From: an uncultured Clostridia bacterium
GTDB lineage: Bacteria; Bacillota; Clostridia; Oscillospirales; Acutalibacteraceae
Length of the DNA stretch: 9,441 bases
Direction: 5' to 3'
NCBI GenBank assembly: GCA_937884995.1
Contig: CAKZZL010000028.1
Coordinates: forward strand, 1-9,441
Shown here: piece by piece, positions 1-5,621 of the stretch
Numbering within the stretch: the stretch's first letter is position 1
Layout of the letters: each line of letters begins with the position of its first letter
Translations under genes and position numbers: made by a program
Notes under the pieces: model-generated
The model's input: only the letters and a program-made list of their open reading frames with translations
What the model was told of the DNA's origin: nothing
The model's database searches: none

Positions 1-1
1 G

Positions 2-142
2 TACGAGATACCAAAGGATGATGAGATAGGCGCCGTATATGTCACAAAGGAATATGTGGAGGGCAGAGGCGGCCCCAGGGTTGTCATGCGCACAGACGCC
101 ATTCCCCAGAAGAGGGCGGCCGCCGCAGCGGGAGGCCTATGA
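2..142 (+). CDS. clpX: C-terminal end of probable ClpX, ATPase subunit of the ClpXP protease (partial)
   Basis: The open frame runs from the window edge to a TGA stop and gives the last 46 residues of a longer protein. It begins YEIPKDDEIGAVYVTKEYVEG and ends in an Ala/Gly-rich tail. The pattern 'YEIP..D.I..V.(I/V)TKE.V.G...P.(L/V)V' is what the end of the ClpX small C-terminal domain looks like in Firmicutes; this is recognition from memory. ClpX is the hexameric AAA+ unfoldase that feeds proteins to ClpP in the cytosol. The Walker and zinc-binding regions lie outside the window, so the assignment rests on the tail alone. The stop overlaps the ATG of the next gene (ATGA), which suggests translational coupling. 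Another AAA+ or unrelated protein remains possible. Confidence 0.6.
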   Translation, partial: YEIPKDDEIGAVYVTKEYVEGRGGPRVVMRTDAIPQKRAAAAAGGL

Positions 143-540
143 TAAATATTGAGATAACAAGCCAGAACGCATTCATGCAGCATCTTCTTAAAAAGGATAC
201 CTTTGATGAATATATCCTCACCAGCGCCATAATAAAGCGCGAGGTGTCGCTTACCCTTGAAAATAGTGCAGGTGAGGGCGATACAGAGCCGCTTTACAAA
301 GATTACCGTGCTATAATATATGATTTCATAAAGGGAAGCGTGGCTCCAAAATACATGAAGCTGGTGTTAAAATCCAAGGATAACCCTAAGAATGTGTCGG
401 GTCGTTTTATAAATATTATTTATAAGGATGGGACAATGTCCCTTACCACCGGAATAGCCTACGAGACCTTTGTGCTTGATAAAGAAAGCGAACGGGAGTG
501 GGATGATTATATAAATAGGTTTATTGCTTTACTTTTTTAG
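139..540 (+). CDS. Small conserved protein, DUF5721-like, function unknown
   Basis: The product is 133 residues, soluble, with no signal peptide or membrane segment. Its middle part carries the hydrophobic/charged alternation typical of a beta-rich fold: an acidic stretch around residues 45-50, then YRAIIYDFIKG, then a segment around residues 75-110 ending in TTGIAYETFVLD. It resembles the DUF5721 family found in Lachnospiraceae; that is a match from memory and was not checked by search. No catalytic motif is visible. The ATG overlaps the TGA of the upstream probable clpX gene by two bases, so the two are almost certainly co-transcribed and perhaps coupled. A GGGAGG ribosome binding site lies at 130-135, only 3 bases before the ATG. 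The next gene's promoter overlaps the 3' end of this one. Confidence 0.75.
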   Translation: MINIEITSQNAFMQHLLKKDTFDEYILTSAIIKREVSLTLENSAGEGDTEPLYKDYRAIIYDFIKGSVAPKYMKLVLKSKDNPKNVSGRFINIIYKDGTMSLTTGIAYETFVLDKESEREWDDYINRFIALLF

Positions 541-551
541 CATGTTATGTT
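524..551 (+). promoter_or_regulatory. Predicted promoter of the cold-shock gene (extended -10)
   Basis: TTGCTT (524-529) is separated by 16 bases from TATGTT (546-551). The -10 is preceded by TGT, giving an extended -10. The site overlaps the end of the DUF5721-like gene and would give a leader of roughly 55 bases before the cold-shock ATG. Each hexamer matches consensus at only four of six positions, so this is moderate support. Confidence 0.4.
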
Positions 552-613
552 AAAGTGTAAAAGTTCAGTTTTTCCCTTTATGGGAGCAATACACACTGGA
601 GGTACAGATACTA

Positions 614-817
614 ATGAGCAAAGGAACAGTGAAATGGTTTAGCAACAGAAAAGGCTATGGCTTTATATCCGATGAGGAGGGCAATGATGTATTCGTACAC
701 TACTCAGGAATTGTTACAGAGGGATTCAAGTCTCTCGATGAGGGTCAGCAGGTTGAGTTCGACGTTGTAAACGGCGAAAAGGGACCTCAGGCTACAAACG
801 TAGTAAAGCTTTCATAA
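614..817 (+). CDS. Cold-shock domain protein, CspA family
   Basis: The 67-residue product is a complete single cold-shock domain, the usual size for this family. It starts MSKGTVKWF, has the RNP1 motif KGYGFI at residues 13-18 and the RNP2 motif DVFVHY at residues 25-30, and ends in the expected ATNVV strand. Proteins of this type bind single-stranded RNA and DNA through the aromatic residues of the two RNP motifs and act as RNA chaperones in the cytosol. The start is set by a strong TGGAGGT ribosome binding site at 597-603, 10 bases before the ATG. The gene appears monocistronic, with its own promoter upstream and a clear terminator at 905-930. Whether it is induced by cold cannot be told from sequence. 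Confidence 0.95.
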   Translation: MSKGTVKWFSNRKGYGFISDEEGNDVFVHYSGIVTEGFKSLDEGQQVEFDVVNGEKGPQATNVVKLS

Positions 818-904
818 CTCAATAATCCAGAGACATTTGTGCCTTTTATAATTTTAACATATATGTTTTTTATTATAATTAGCAAGTTGTGAACTGAGAT
901 TGTT

Positions 905-930
905 AAGCCTCCGCTTCGGCGGAGGCTTTT
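905..930 (+). terminator. Intrinsic terminator of the cold-shock gene, UUCG tetraloop
   Basis: AAGCCTCCGC (905-914) pairs perfectly with GCGGAGGCTT (919-928) around a cUUCGg tetraloop, the most stable RNA tetraloop, followed by a short T-rich tail. It lies 87 bases after the cold-shock stop. The mRNA would therefore carry an unusually long AT-rich 3' UTR, which includes a 12-base palindrome (AACATATATGTT, 856-867). Confidence 0.9.
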
Positions 931-1023
931 CTGCTTTCCAAAACATTTAAAATAAGTCTTCACATTTGACTTGCACAGGCGCCCATCTGCTTCATCAAAA
1001 TGTAAAGTTATTTATTCACTACT

Positions 1024-1091
1024 CCTAAGGAACTGTCGTGTACCTGACGGTACGCTCGACAGTGTGAGAGGTTAGGGAATTTGTCAAATTC
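1024..1091. repeat. Compound hairpin element between the cold-shock and secreted-protein genes
   Basis: The outer pairing is CCTAA (1024-1028) with TTAGG (1072-1076). Inside it, ACTGTCG (1032-1038) pairs with CGACAGT (1057-1063), and GTACC (1040-1044) pairs with GGTAC (1049-1053) over a TGAC loop. A second small hairpin, GAATTT/AAATTC, follows at 1077-1091. There is no T-run in either direction, so it is not a classical terminator. It lies just past the stop of the minus-strand gene and could protect or end that mRNA. Its nested form resembles a dispersed extragenic palindrome. The rest of the 818-1095 gap shows no gene. Confidence 0.5.
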
Positions 1092-1095
1092 TTTC

Positions 1096-1536
1096 CTACT
1101 CAATCTTTGTCATATATGGTGCAGGTGCGATATTTCCGGCTGTAAGAGCATTAACAAGTTGGTTTCTTGCATTCATTACAGCCTGATGGAGTGTTGCAAG
1201 AGTTGTTTCTGAACTTGAAGACTTGGAAAGAGCCTTTGATTCAGCACTCAGTGCTTTCTTATAAGCCTTAAGAAGTTTCTTTAATGATTTTTTTAAGCTG
1301 CTGTCTGTGATACTGTCAATTTTTGTTTCAAGTTCGTCTACATTTAAGTATTCTTCATTTTCATATTTTTTCTGAAGATCTGCGTGAGGTTCGGAAGTGT
1401 CTGCCGCCTTAACCTGAGCAGTCTGAGTTGTTTTAGGAGCCTGTGTATTTGCCGGAACTGCTGCAAATGTACTTGTGCCCATTGCTGCCATCATTATACC
1501 TGCAATTAAAATTGCTGCTGTTTTCTTCATAGTCAT
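1096..1536 (-). CDS. Small secreted Lys/Ala-rich helical protein, function unknown
   Basis: From the chosen start (MTMKKTAAIL) the product is 146 residues. It has a textbook signal peptide: a lysine pair, a hydrophobic core of Ile/Ala/Met/Gly, then TSTFA-A as the likely signal peptidase I site near residue 26. The mature part begins with a Pro/Thr/Gln/Ala-rich linker. It continues with a charged helical region (LKKSLKKLLKAYKKALSAESKAL) and a Ser-rich turn before a last helix containing HQAVMNARNQLVNAL. No catalytic motif, anchor or cell-wall sorting signal is visible. The ATG at 1548 is unlikely because its second to fourth codons are the GGAGGAG ribosome binding site; the ATG at 1536 or 1530 fits better. 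It stands alone, with a hairpin-rich leader upstream. Confidence 0.8.
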   Translation of the reverse strand: MTMKKTAAILIAGIMMAAMGTSTFAAVPANTQAPKTTQTAQVKAADTSEPHADLQKKYENEEYLNVDELETKIDSITDSSLKKSLKKLLKAYKKALSAESKALSKSSSSETTLATLHQAVMNARNQLVNALTAGNIAPAPYMTKIE

Positions 1537-1551
1537 ATTCTCCTCCATTCT

Positions 1552-1572
1552 GAAATTTCTCTTTGAAATTTC
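1552..1572 (-). promoter_or_regulatory. Leader hairpin next to the ribosome binding site of the secreted-protein gene
   Basis: Two copies of the self-complementary octamer GAAATTTC (1552-1559 and 1565-1572) are separated by five bases. They can form an 8-base-pair stem six bases upstream of the GGAGGAG ribosome binding site. It could affect mRNA stability or ribosome access; this is inference from structure only. Confidence 0.4.
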
Positions 1573-1585
1573 AATCAGATTTTAT

Positions 1586-1633
1586 TCAGGGGGATTGATT
1601 TTTTTACCCTATCATTGTCATTAATTCCCCTGA
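1586..1633 (-). promoter_or_regulatory. Long inverted repeat in the leader of the secreted-protein gene
   Basis: TCAGGGGGATT (1586-1596) and AATTCCCCTGA (1623-1633) are 11-base arms with one mismatch, separated by 26 bases. In the minus-strand transcript this would be a stem closing a sizeable loop. It could instead be a DNA operator. I do not recognise it as a known riboswitch class. Confidence 0.4.
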
Positions 1634-1665
1634 TATAAAATTACGGAGTGTTATATTGAAAATGG

Positions 1666-1704
1666 GTTCAAAAAGTTTGAACTATCTGTGAATTGCACTA
1701 TTAT
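1666..1704 (+). promoter_or_regulatory. Predicted plus-strand promoter overlapped by an inverted repeat
   Basis: TTGAAC (1677-1682), 16 bases, then TATTAT (1699-1704) is a fair sigma-A promoter reading rightwards. The -35 box forms the right arm of GTTCAAA-aag-TTTGAAC (1666-1682), the form expected of a repressor operator. No annotated gene follows within 1.3 kb on this strand, so it would drive only the micro-ORFs or a small RNA. Confidence 0.4.
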
Positions 1705-1739
1705 ATTGTAAACAAGTAAAAAGAAATTTAAAAAGAGGA

Positions 1740-1767
1740 AACCGCTTAAAGTTAACTTTAAGCGGTT
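1740..1767. terminator. Perfect 28-base palindrome, possible terminator
   Basis: The palindrome is centred between 1753 and 1754, with arms AACCGCTTAAAGTT and AACTTTAAGCGGTT. Read on the minus strand it is followed by TCCTCTTTTT, a usable terminator tail, and could stop readthrough from thiT about 380 bases away. Read on the plus strand it sits just before a GGGG-type ribosome binding site and could instead mask it. Neither role is proven. Confidence 0.5.
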
Positions 1768-1798
1768 ATAAGGGGAGTATGAAAAAAGGGTTTTGTTA

Positions 1799-1864
1799 AT
1801 GTATATCCAAAGCATTTATCCAACTGTGTACGATTGGATGTCCTCGCTTTTGATATATAGATAA
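1799..1864 (+). CDS. Hypothetical 21-residue micro-ORF, speculative
   Basis: ATG at 1799 opens a 21-codon frame ending in TAA. It encodes a short aromatic and hydrophobic peptide (MYIQSIYPTVYDW at the start, LLIYR at the end). AAAGGG lies 8 bases upstream and may serve as a ribosome binding site. A shorter frame (MKKGFC) at 1779-1799 ends in a TAATG overlap with this start. A promoter-like pair at 1677-1704 and the 28-base palindrome precede both. It could be a leader peptide or a small membrane-active peptide, but a frame of this length easily arises by chance. Confidence 0.2.
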   Translation: MYIQSIYPTVYDWMSSLLIYR

Positions 1865-2148
1865 TAGCATTCGTGTGTGAACATTTTTAGGCGACCATAT
1901 TAACAGGCTCTAAAAAGCTTATTAAGAATAGTTTATTTTTTTGTACACAGGACAAAATAAAGACTGTAAAAAATGTTGGGGTTACATGTTCGTAAAAGTT
2001 TAATTATACGAATATATAGCTTCATATCTTACCATTACGTCCACCCCACTTAATTAGCTCAATTTAAGACTTTTTGGCTTTAATATAAAAAAATATAATC
2101 TCTTACTGTCCGCCGTCCACGGTCTGGCAGGTATATTCTTGACCTTTT

Positions 2149-2838
2149 TTATGCATTTTTACCTTCGAGACCAATAGTATCCTCTGCGGCAAGTCTGATT
2201 CTTAAAATACTTTTTGAAACTGCCGGAACTAATAAAACGGCAACAGTTGCGAGCATTTCGGGAAGAATGTAGGTTGCATTATAGCCTAAAGTATAAATTA
2301 TGGGATTCATGTTTTCAGGGGCATAGGACTTAAAGAATACATATCCGGAAATTACATGCATGATATATCTGGAAAAAGCACCAACGATATATCCCGGAAT
2401 CAGTCCATTTTTCTTCTTTGCAAAAATTCCCGCAAATCCTAATGCACCAAAAGCAAGCGGATAATCAAAGAGCGCCTGTATCGGATGGTAAATATAGCCG
2501 CCGAAGGCCATTTGAAGCATTCCATAGGCAATACCTGCGGTAATTCCGACCTTAAGACCGTAGACATAGCCAATGAGACAGATAAAAAACATTGAAAACA
2601 GAGTTATTGAGCCACCAAATGGAAGTGATGCAAATTTTATAAAGGATGTAACATAGGCCAAAGCCATTGCGGCGGCGCAGAAGGTAAGCTCCTTTGCATT
2701 CATTTGCTGTGAATTGTCTTTGTGCAGTTTAATTATCAGGGCAAATACTGCAAGAGTAATGAGTATAAGCAGGAGATAACCTGCGATTGTTGGGGTGTAG
2801 GCATAGTCAGAATCCGACCAGTTGAAGAAAATAGACAT
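2149..2838 (-). CDS. thiT: Thiamine-specific S component of an ECF vitamin transporter (ThiT)
   Basis: The 229-residue membrane protein has about six or seven hydrophobic segments. It carries the conserved ThiT stretches: GGSITLFSMFF near 75-85, HPIQALFDYPLAFGALGFAG at 118-137, SRYIMHVISGYVFF near 156-169, and YNATYILPEM at 186-195. ThiT binds thiamine at the outer face of the membrane and works with a shared energising module (EcfA/EcfA'/EcfT), which is not in this window. Family members are usually about 180-190 residues; here an extra N-terminal segment of about 45 residues includes an additional hydrophobic helix at 17-38. The start is certain: AAGGAGG lies seven bases upstream. The TPP riboswitch in its leader independently supports thiamine as the substrate. 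It is transcribed alone from a consensus promoter. Confidence 0.95.
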   Translation of the reverse strand: MSIFFNWSDSDYAYTPTIAGYLLLILITLAVFALIIKLHKDNSQQMNAKELTFCAAAMALAYVTSFIKFASLPFGGSITLFSMFFICLIGYVYGLKVGITAGIAYGMLQMAFGGYIYHPIQALFDYPLAFGALGFAGIFAKKKNGLIPGYIVGAFSRYIMHVISGYVFFKSYAPENMNPIIYTLGYNATYILPEMLATVAVLLVPAVSKSILRIRLAAEDTIGLEGKNA

Positions 2839-2867
2839 AAAAAAACCTCCTTAAAATATTTTTAGGA
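2839..2867 (-). terminator. Expression platform of the TPP riboswitch: hairpin masking the ribosome binding site, with a seven-T tract
   Basis: On the minus strand, CCTCCT (2869-2864) can pair with AGGAGG (2851-2846), the ribosome binding site of thiT, with further A/T pairs inside. The stem is followed by seven Ts and then directly by the ATG. It can therefore act as an intrinsic terminator, as a sequestering hairpin, or both. Its 5' arm shares two bases with the closing stem of the riboswitch. Confidence 0.65.
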
Positions 2868-2973
2868 GGGGAGCGCATAATAATACAAGTAACTGCCTTC
2901 CTACGCCGGTATTATCCGGTTCAGGTGTGAGGGTTTATGGCTGTAAAGGCCAAAATCTCAGCAAAAGCTCCCC
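2868..2973 (-). ncRNA. TPP riboswitch (THI element) controlling thiT
   Basis: On the minus strand the closing stem GGGGAGC (2973-2967) pairs with GCTCCCC (2874-2868). The signature elements follow in the right order: CTGAGA (2961-2956), then ACCCT and ACCTGA (2926-2921), CCGG-ataat-ACCGG, and GCGTAGGAAG (2906-2897). These are the conserved thiamine-pyrophosphate-binding bases of the class. It sits between the promoter and thiT and would be expected to turn off thiamine uptake when TPP is plentiful. Confidence 0.97.
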
Positions 2974-3000
2974 TGGCATATATGATATTTACAAATAATT

Positions 3001-3029
3001 ATTGTAGGTTCGTTAAGAGCCTTTGTCAA
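3001..3029 (-). promoter_or_regulatory. Promoter of thiT and its riboswitch
   Basis: On the minus strand a perfect TTGACA (3029-3024), 17 bases, then TACAAT (3006-3001) matches the sigma-A consensus at 11 of 12 positions. Transcription would begin about 20 bases before the riboswitch closing stem. Confidence 0.85.
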
Positions 3030-3034
3030 TCCAC

Positions 3035-3063
3035 TTTCAAAAAACATGTTTTTACGGTATGAT
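3035..3063 (+). promoter_or_regulatory. Predicted promoter of the HELAH membrane protein, with a palindrome in the spacer
   Basis: TTTCAA (3035-3040), 17 bases, then TATGAT (3058-3063). The -35 is poor and the -10 good. AAAAACATGTTTTT (3040-3053) is a perfect 14-base palindrome filling the spacer and could be an operator. The divergent thiT promoter ends only five bases away. A start site near 3070 lies after the ATG at 3046 and supports initiation at 3103. Confidence 0.4.
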
Positions 3064-3102
3064 AATGTGTGTTCTGACAAAAAAACTGTAGGAGTTTATC
3101 TT

Positions 3103-3732
3103 ATGTATGAAATTTTTTCAAGCGAAAATCTTTTGGAAGCCTTGCTTTATGCGCTTATCAGCCCTGCATTACTGGTTCTGCTTGGACTTCTCATTCATTA
3201 TATTGATCTTTTTATTACTAATGCTCTGGCCGGAATTACGAACAGGACTGCTGCATTTGTTTTTAGAAATTATCTGACATATCCCGGAACAGTTCATCAT
3301 GAACTTGCACATGCCATTTTTGCGACAGTTACCGGAGCACGGGTTCAAAAAATCAATTTAATTCCTCGTGGAAACAGGCTTGGAAGTGTGGAGTTTATAA
3401 CAAGAGGCAATATATTTTTCAGGGCGATTCAGCTTTCATTATCTGCCATTGCTCCTGTAATATGTGGAGCGACATCACTTATTGTTATGATTCGCTATTT
3501 TCTCCCGATGTGCACGCAAGCCTGGCATTATATAGTTTTCATTTATATTTTTATAAGCATTTTCTGTCATATGACAATGAGCACGCAGGACATAAAAAAC
3601 TTTCTTAAGGGTTTTCCTGTCTGTATGCTCATTCTTTTTGTCATATTCCTTTTTATAAAGCCTGATTTACGTGCGATTATTAGAAACTGTTATGAAACAG
3701 GTTTTATTTATTTTATAGGAAACGCCTCTTAG
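3103..3732 (+). CDS. Membrane protein with an HExxH zinc-protease motif (M50-like)
   Basis: From the chosen start (MYEIFSSENLL) the product is 209 residues with about five hydrophobic segments. HHELAHA at residues 65-71 contains HExxH (H66, E67, H70), the zinc-binding and catalytic motif of intramembrane and related M50 metalloproteases. A Gly-Ala turn and GSVEF follow, typical of M50B-like proteins. The classical NPxxDG motif is absent; D163 in HMTMSTQD after the third hydrophobic segment is a possible third ligand, by inference. A TAGGAG ribosome binding site eight bases upstream fixes the start at 3103; the longer frame from 3046 has no such site and would contain the promoter -10. The 3' end overlaps the convergent HAD gene by four bases. 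Substrate and role are unknown. Confidence 0.75.
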   Translation: MYEIFSSENLLEALLYALISPALLVLLGLLIHYIDLFITNALAGITNRTAAFVFRNYLTYPGTVHHELAHAIFATVTGARVQKINLIPRGNRLGSVEFITRGNIFFRAIQLSLSAIAPVICGATSLIVMIRYFLPMCTQAWHYIVFIYIFISIFCHMTMSTQDIKNFLKGFPVCMLILFVIFLFIKPDLRAIIRNCYETGFIYFIGNAS

Positions 3733-4517
3733 GCTATGAGCTCATAATGCATAAGTGCATTGTATATTCCGTCATTATGAATGTCATCCGTTACGTATTC
3801 TGATGCTTCCTTGGCTTCTGCTGTTCCGTTCCCCATGGCTATTCCGTGCTTTACGTATTTAAGCATTTCCAAATCGTTAGGTCCGTCACCTATTGCATAG
3901 GTATTATCCAGAGAAATATTCAAAAAATTACAGGTATCTTCTATTCCGGTTGCCTTTGAGCTGCCTTTTGGTATGAATTCTATAGCCTTGTCAAAATGTA
4001 CTATGAAATCCATTTCGTTTCTTAGGGCATCCATTGCAGCTTTTGGATTTGAATTGTCCATAATATCAGTAGTAAACTTATTAACTTTATCGCCTTCCTT
4101 TAATTCAATCAAAGGCTTAGCCTTAGCTCCCATCATATCCCAAAGAAGTTTTACAAATTCCCTCTGACCAAATCTTTTTGAATCAAACCAATGATATTCG
4201 GGACCCTCTGCAATTACCGGAAGTTTATACTTACTAAATAAATTGAGTGCCTTTGAAACCAGTCCGTCTGAAAGTAAATTTTCCTTAAGGATTTTCCCTT
4301 TCATTTCAATGTGGTTTCCACAGGCGGCAACAACTCCATCAAAGCCTATTTTTTCAATCATTTCATTAGCTACGTTTGCTCTTGCGCGACCGGTACAGAT
4401 AAAGGCAAGATGACCGTTTTTATGGAGTTTACTTATTGCGTTTATTGTACTATCTGGTACAATCATATTCTCGTCCCAGGTAGTACGGTCAAGATCAAAA
4501 AACACTATTTTTTGCAT
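3729..4517 (-). CDS. HAD-superfamily phosphatase, Cof-type (class IIB)
   Basis: The 262-residue cytosolic protein has all four HAD motifs. Motif I is DLDRT at 8-12, with nucleophile D8 and acid/base D10; Arg replaces the usual Gly. Motif II is CTGR at 41-44 (T42), motif III is K188 in GSSKATGI, and motif IV is GDGPNDLEML at 210-219. The insert between motifs II and III (about 75-180) matches the alpha/beta cap of the Cof group. Such enzymes dephosphorylate sugar phosphates, flavin or pyridoxal phosphates, and the substrate cannot be read from sequence. The start follows AGGAG seven bases upstream; the longer frame from 4544 has none. It lies 52 bases after the methyltransferase-like gene, probably in the same transcript, and overlaps the convergent membrane-protein gene at its 3' end. 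Confidence 0.9.
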   Translation of the reverse strand: MQKIVFFDLDRTTWDENMIVPDSTINAISKLHKNGHLAFICTGRARANVANEMIEKIGFDGVVAACGNHIEMKGKILKENLLSDGLVSKALNLFSKYKLPVIAEGPEYHWFDSKRFGQREFVKLLWDMMGAKAKPLIELKEGDKVNKFTTDIMDNSNPKAAMDALRNEMDFIVHFDKAIEFIPKGSSKATGIEDTCNFLNISLDNTYAIGDGPNDLEMLKYVKHGIAMGNGTAEAKEASEYVTDDIHNDGIYNALMHYELIA

Positions 4518-4569
4518 AATATAGCTCCTGTATAACGAGGGCATGGACTTACAAAGTAATGTCGCTAAC

Positions 4570-5418
4570 TTAAAAGGTTGTTACAGATAAAAGACACATC
4601 TGATAGTTAATATTCTGCTCCCTATTAAGAGGCCAGATAAGGGTTGCGGCATTATTGATTTTTAAAAGATGCTTTTCGTTCCTTTTATTTATATCTGCCA
4701 TTGCCTGCAATGCACCTTCAACGCCACCTTTAACACCGGTTCTGCTCATTTCGCATCCAAGAAAAAATCCTCGCCTTACCAACATATTTATATCATCATT
4801 AAGTTTTTTTACCTGATATAAATCTTCTTTTTTTATTCTGTCTTCAACAGTCTTTTCTCTTTTCCCGATATTTGAAAGTCCTACTGACCATATCCAGACC
4901 AGCATATTAAGGAGTTGACTGTGAATGCCGATAGCCGTTGCATAGTCATACTGTTGTACACCTATATTGGCATTGTAATTTCTTGTTTTTTGAAAGATTT
5001 TTTCAAGCTTTTCAATCATTAAAGGAGCAACTTCTTCAAGGTCTGTATTTTTACCCTTTTTATTCATCTCGCTTATCATTAAATCAGCATATTCCTGGTA
5101 GTCTTCATCTGATATTCCAACAAAGTCCCTTACCTGTATATCGATATTCGAATCATTTTCGAGAGAATAACGCTTAAGTGCTTCCTCCATTGCATTTTCA
5201 TCCCTGTCGAAAAGACTAATGAATGAAAAATGCTCCCTTAATTTTGCCAGATTCAGATCATTTGAACGTCCGGCACCCAAAATCGCAATTGACCGGTCGG
5301 CTTCCGAATGTTCTATTATATAGTCAGTTACTTTCTCACGATAATCGGACCATTCTTCATAAGCATCAGGAATTATTAATAAATCTGAAAGTTTACGGTA
5401 GAGTTCTTCCCCTGTCAT
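4570..5418 (-). CDS. Rossmann-fold protein, probable SAM-dependent methyltransferase, substrate unknown
   Basis: The 282-residue protein starts with a helical region of about 40 residues, then SIAILGAGRSNDLNL at 43-57. This is a glycine-rich loop of class I methyltransferase type (motif I), followed about 15 residues later by LFDRDENAMEEAL, where D71 or D73 is placed to bind the ribose of SAM. A long charged helical insert spans about 105-145, and the C-terminus (IWPLNREQNINYQMCLLSV) looks like the closing strands of the fold. The substrate is unknown, and a non-methylating Rossmann protein such as a nucleotide-binding dehydrogenase is possible. The ATG overlaps the stop of the 36-residue gene upstream (TAATG), with AAGGG about nine bases before it. 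The unit continues into the HAD gene. Confidence 0.7.
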   Translation of the reverse strand: MTGEELYRKLSDLLIIPDAYEEWSDYREKVTDYIIEHSEADRSIAILGAGRSNDLNLAKLREHFSFISLFDRDENAMEEALKRYSLENDSNIDIQVRDFVGISDEDYQEYADLMISEMNKKGKNTDLEEVAPLMIEKLEKIFQKTRNYNANIGVQQYDYATAIGIHSQLLNMLVWIWSVGLSNIGKREKTVEDRIKKEDLYQVKKLNDDINMLVRRGFFLGCEMSRTGVKGGVEGALQAMADINKRNEKHLLKINNAATLIWPLNREQNINYQMCLLSVTTF

Positions 5419-5528
5419 TATTTCTTACCCTTTTTTGCTGCATTTTTACGGGTCAGAGCCGCAAGCTGCTGAGCCATTTTTTTATCATTGGCTTCTTTTG
5501 AACTTTTCTTTTTTCCTAATTTACTCAT
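5418..5528 (-). CDS. 36-residue Lys-rich basic microprotein
   Basis: This short frame encodes MSKLGKKKSSKEAND at the start and RKNAAKKGKK at the end. It has 12 Lys, 1 Arg, 1 Glu and 1 Asp, a net charge of about +11, and a short amphipathic middle (MAQQLAALT). Such composition suits RNA, DNA or ribosome binding, but no family was recognised. Evidence that it is real: the stop overlaps the next gene's ATG (TAATG), AAGG lies eight bases before its own ATG, and an extended -10 promoter is placed about 90 bases upstream with nothing else to drive. It heads the unit with the methyltransferase-like and HAD genes. It may be a leader that couples translation of the next gene. Confidence 0.6.
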   Translation of the reverse strand: MSKLGKKKSSKEANDKKMAQQLAALTRKNAAKKGKK

Positions 5529-5621
5529 AACTTTATCCTTATCCTTATTAACTTATGGGAAACAAATTCATTCATTTTCCTGTTGCACATGCAATTATGC
5601 TAAATTAATCGTGTATTTTGT

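Larger units (their letters stand above)
1549..2148. other. 600-base AT-rich intergenic region with several palindromes but no recognised gene
   Basis: No known protein or RNA family was recognised here. Besides the two leader hairpins near the left end, it holds an inverted repeat at 1666-1682, a promoter-like pair at 1677-1704, a 28-base perfect palindrome at 1740-1767, two overlapping micro-ORFs at 1779-1864 and a 6-bp stem TTCGTA/TACGAA at 1989-2012. An imperfect CTTAATT/AATTTAAG stem followed by ACTTTTTGG lies near 2050-2080. A weak GC stem at 2106-2130, read from the minus strand, may be the end of the thiT transcript. On the plus strand, a transcript of about 370 bases from near 1711 to near 2080 would be consistent with these signals. 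Confidence 0.5.

Noticed and set aside
1537..1548. Four-residue N-terminal extension of the secreted protein
   Set aside because: The codons after the ATG are the GGAGGAG ribosome binding site itself.
3046..3102. Longer start for the HELAH membrane protein
   Set aside because: There is no ribosome binding site before 3046 and the predicted -10 box lies inside it; TAGGAG correctly spaced before 3103 is much better.
4518..4544. Nine-residue N-terminal extension of the HAD protein
   Set aside because: The AGGAG ribosome binding site lies within this stretch, and MQKIVFFDLD is the normal HAD beginning.
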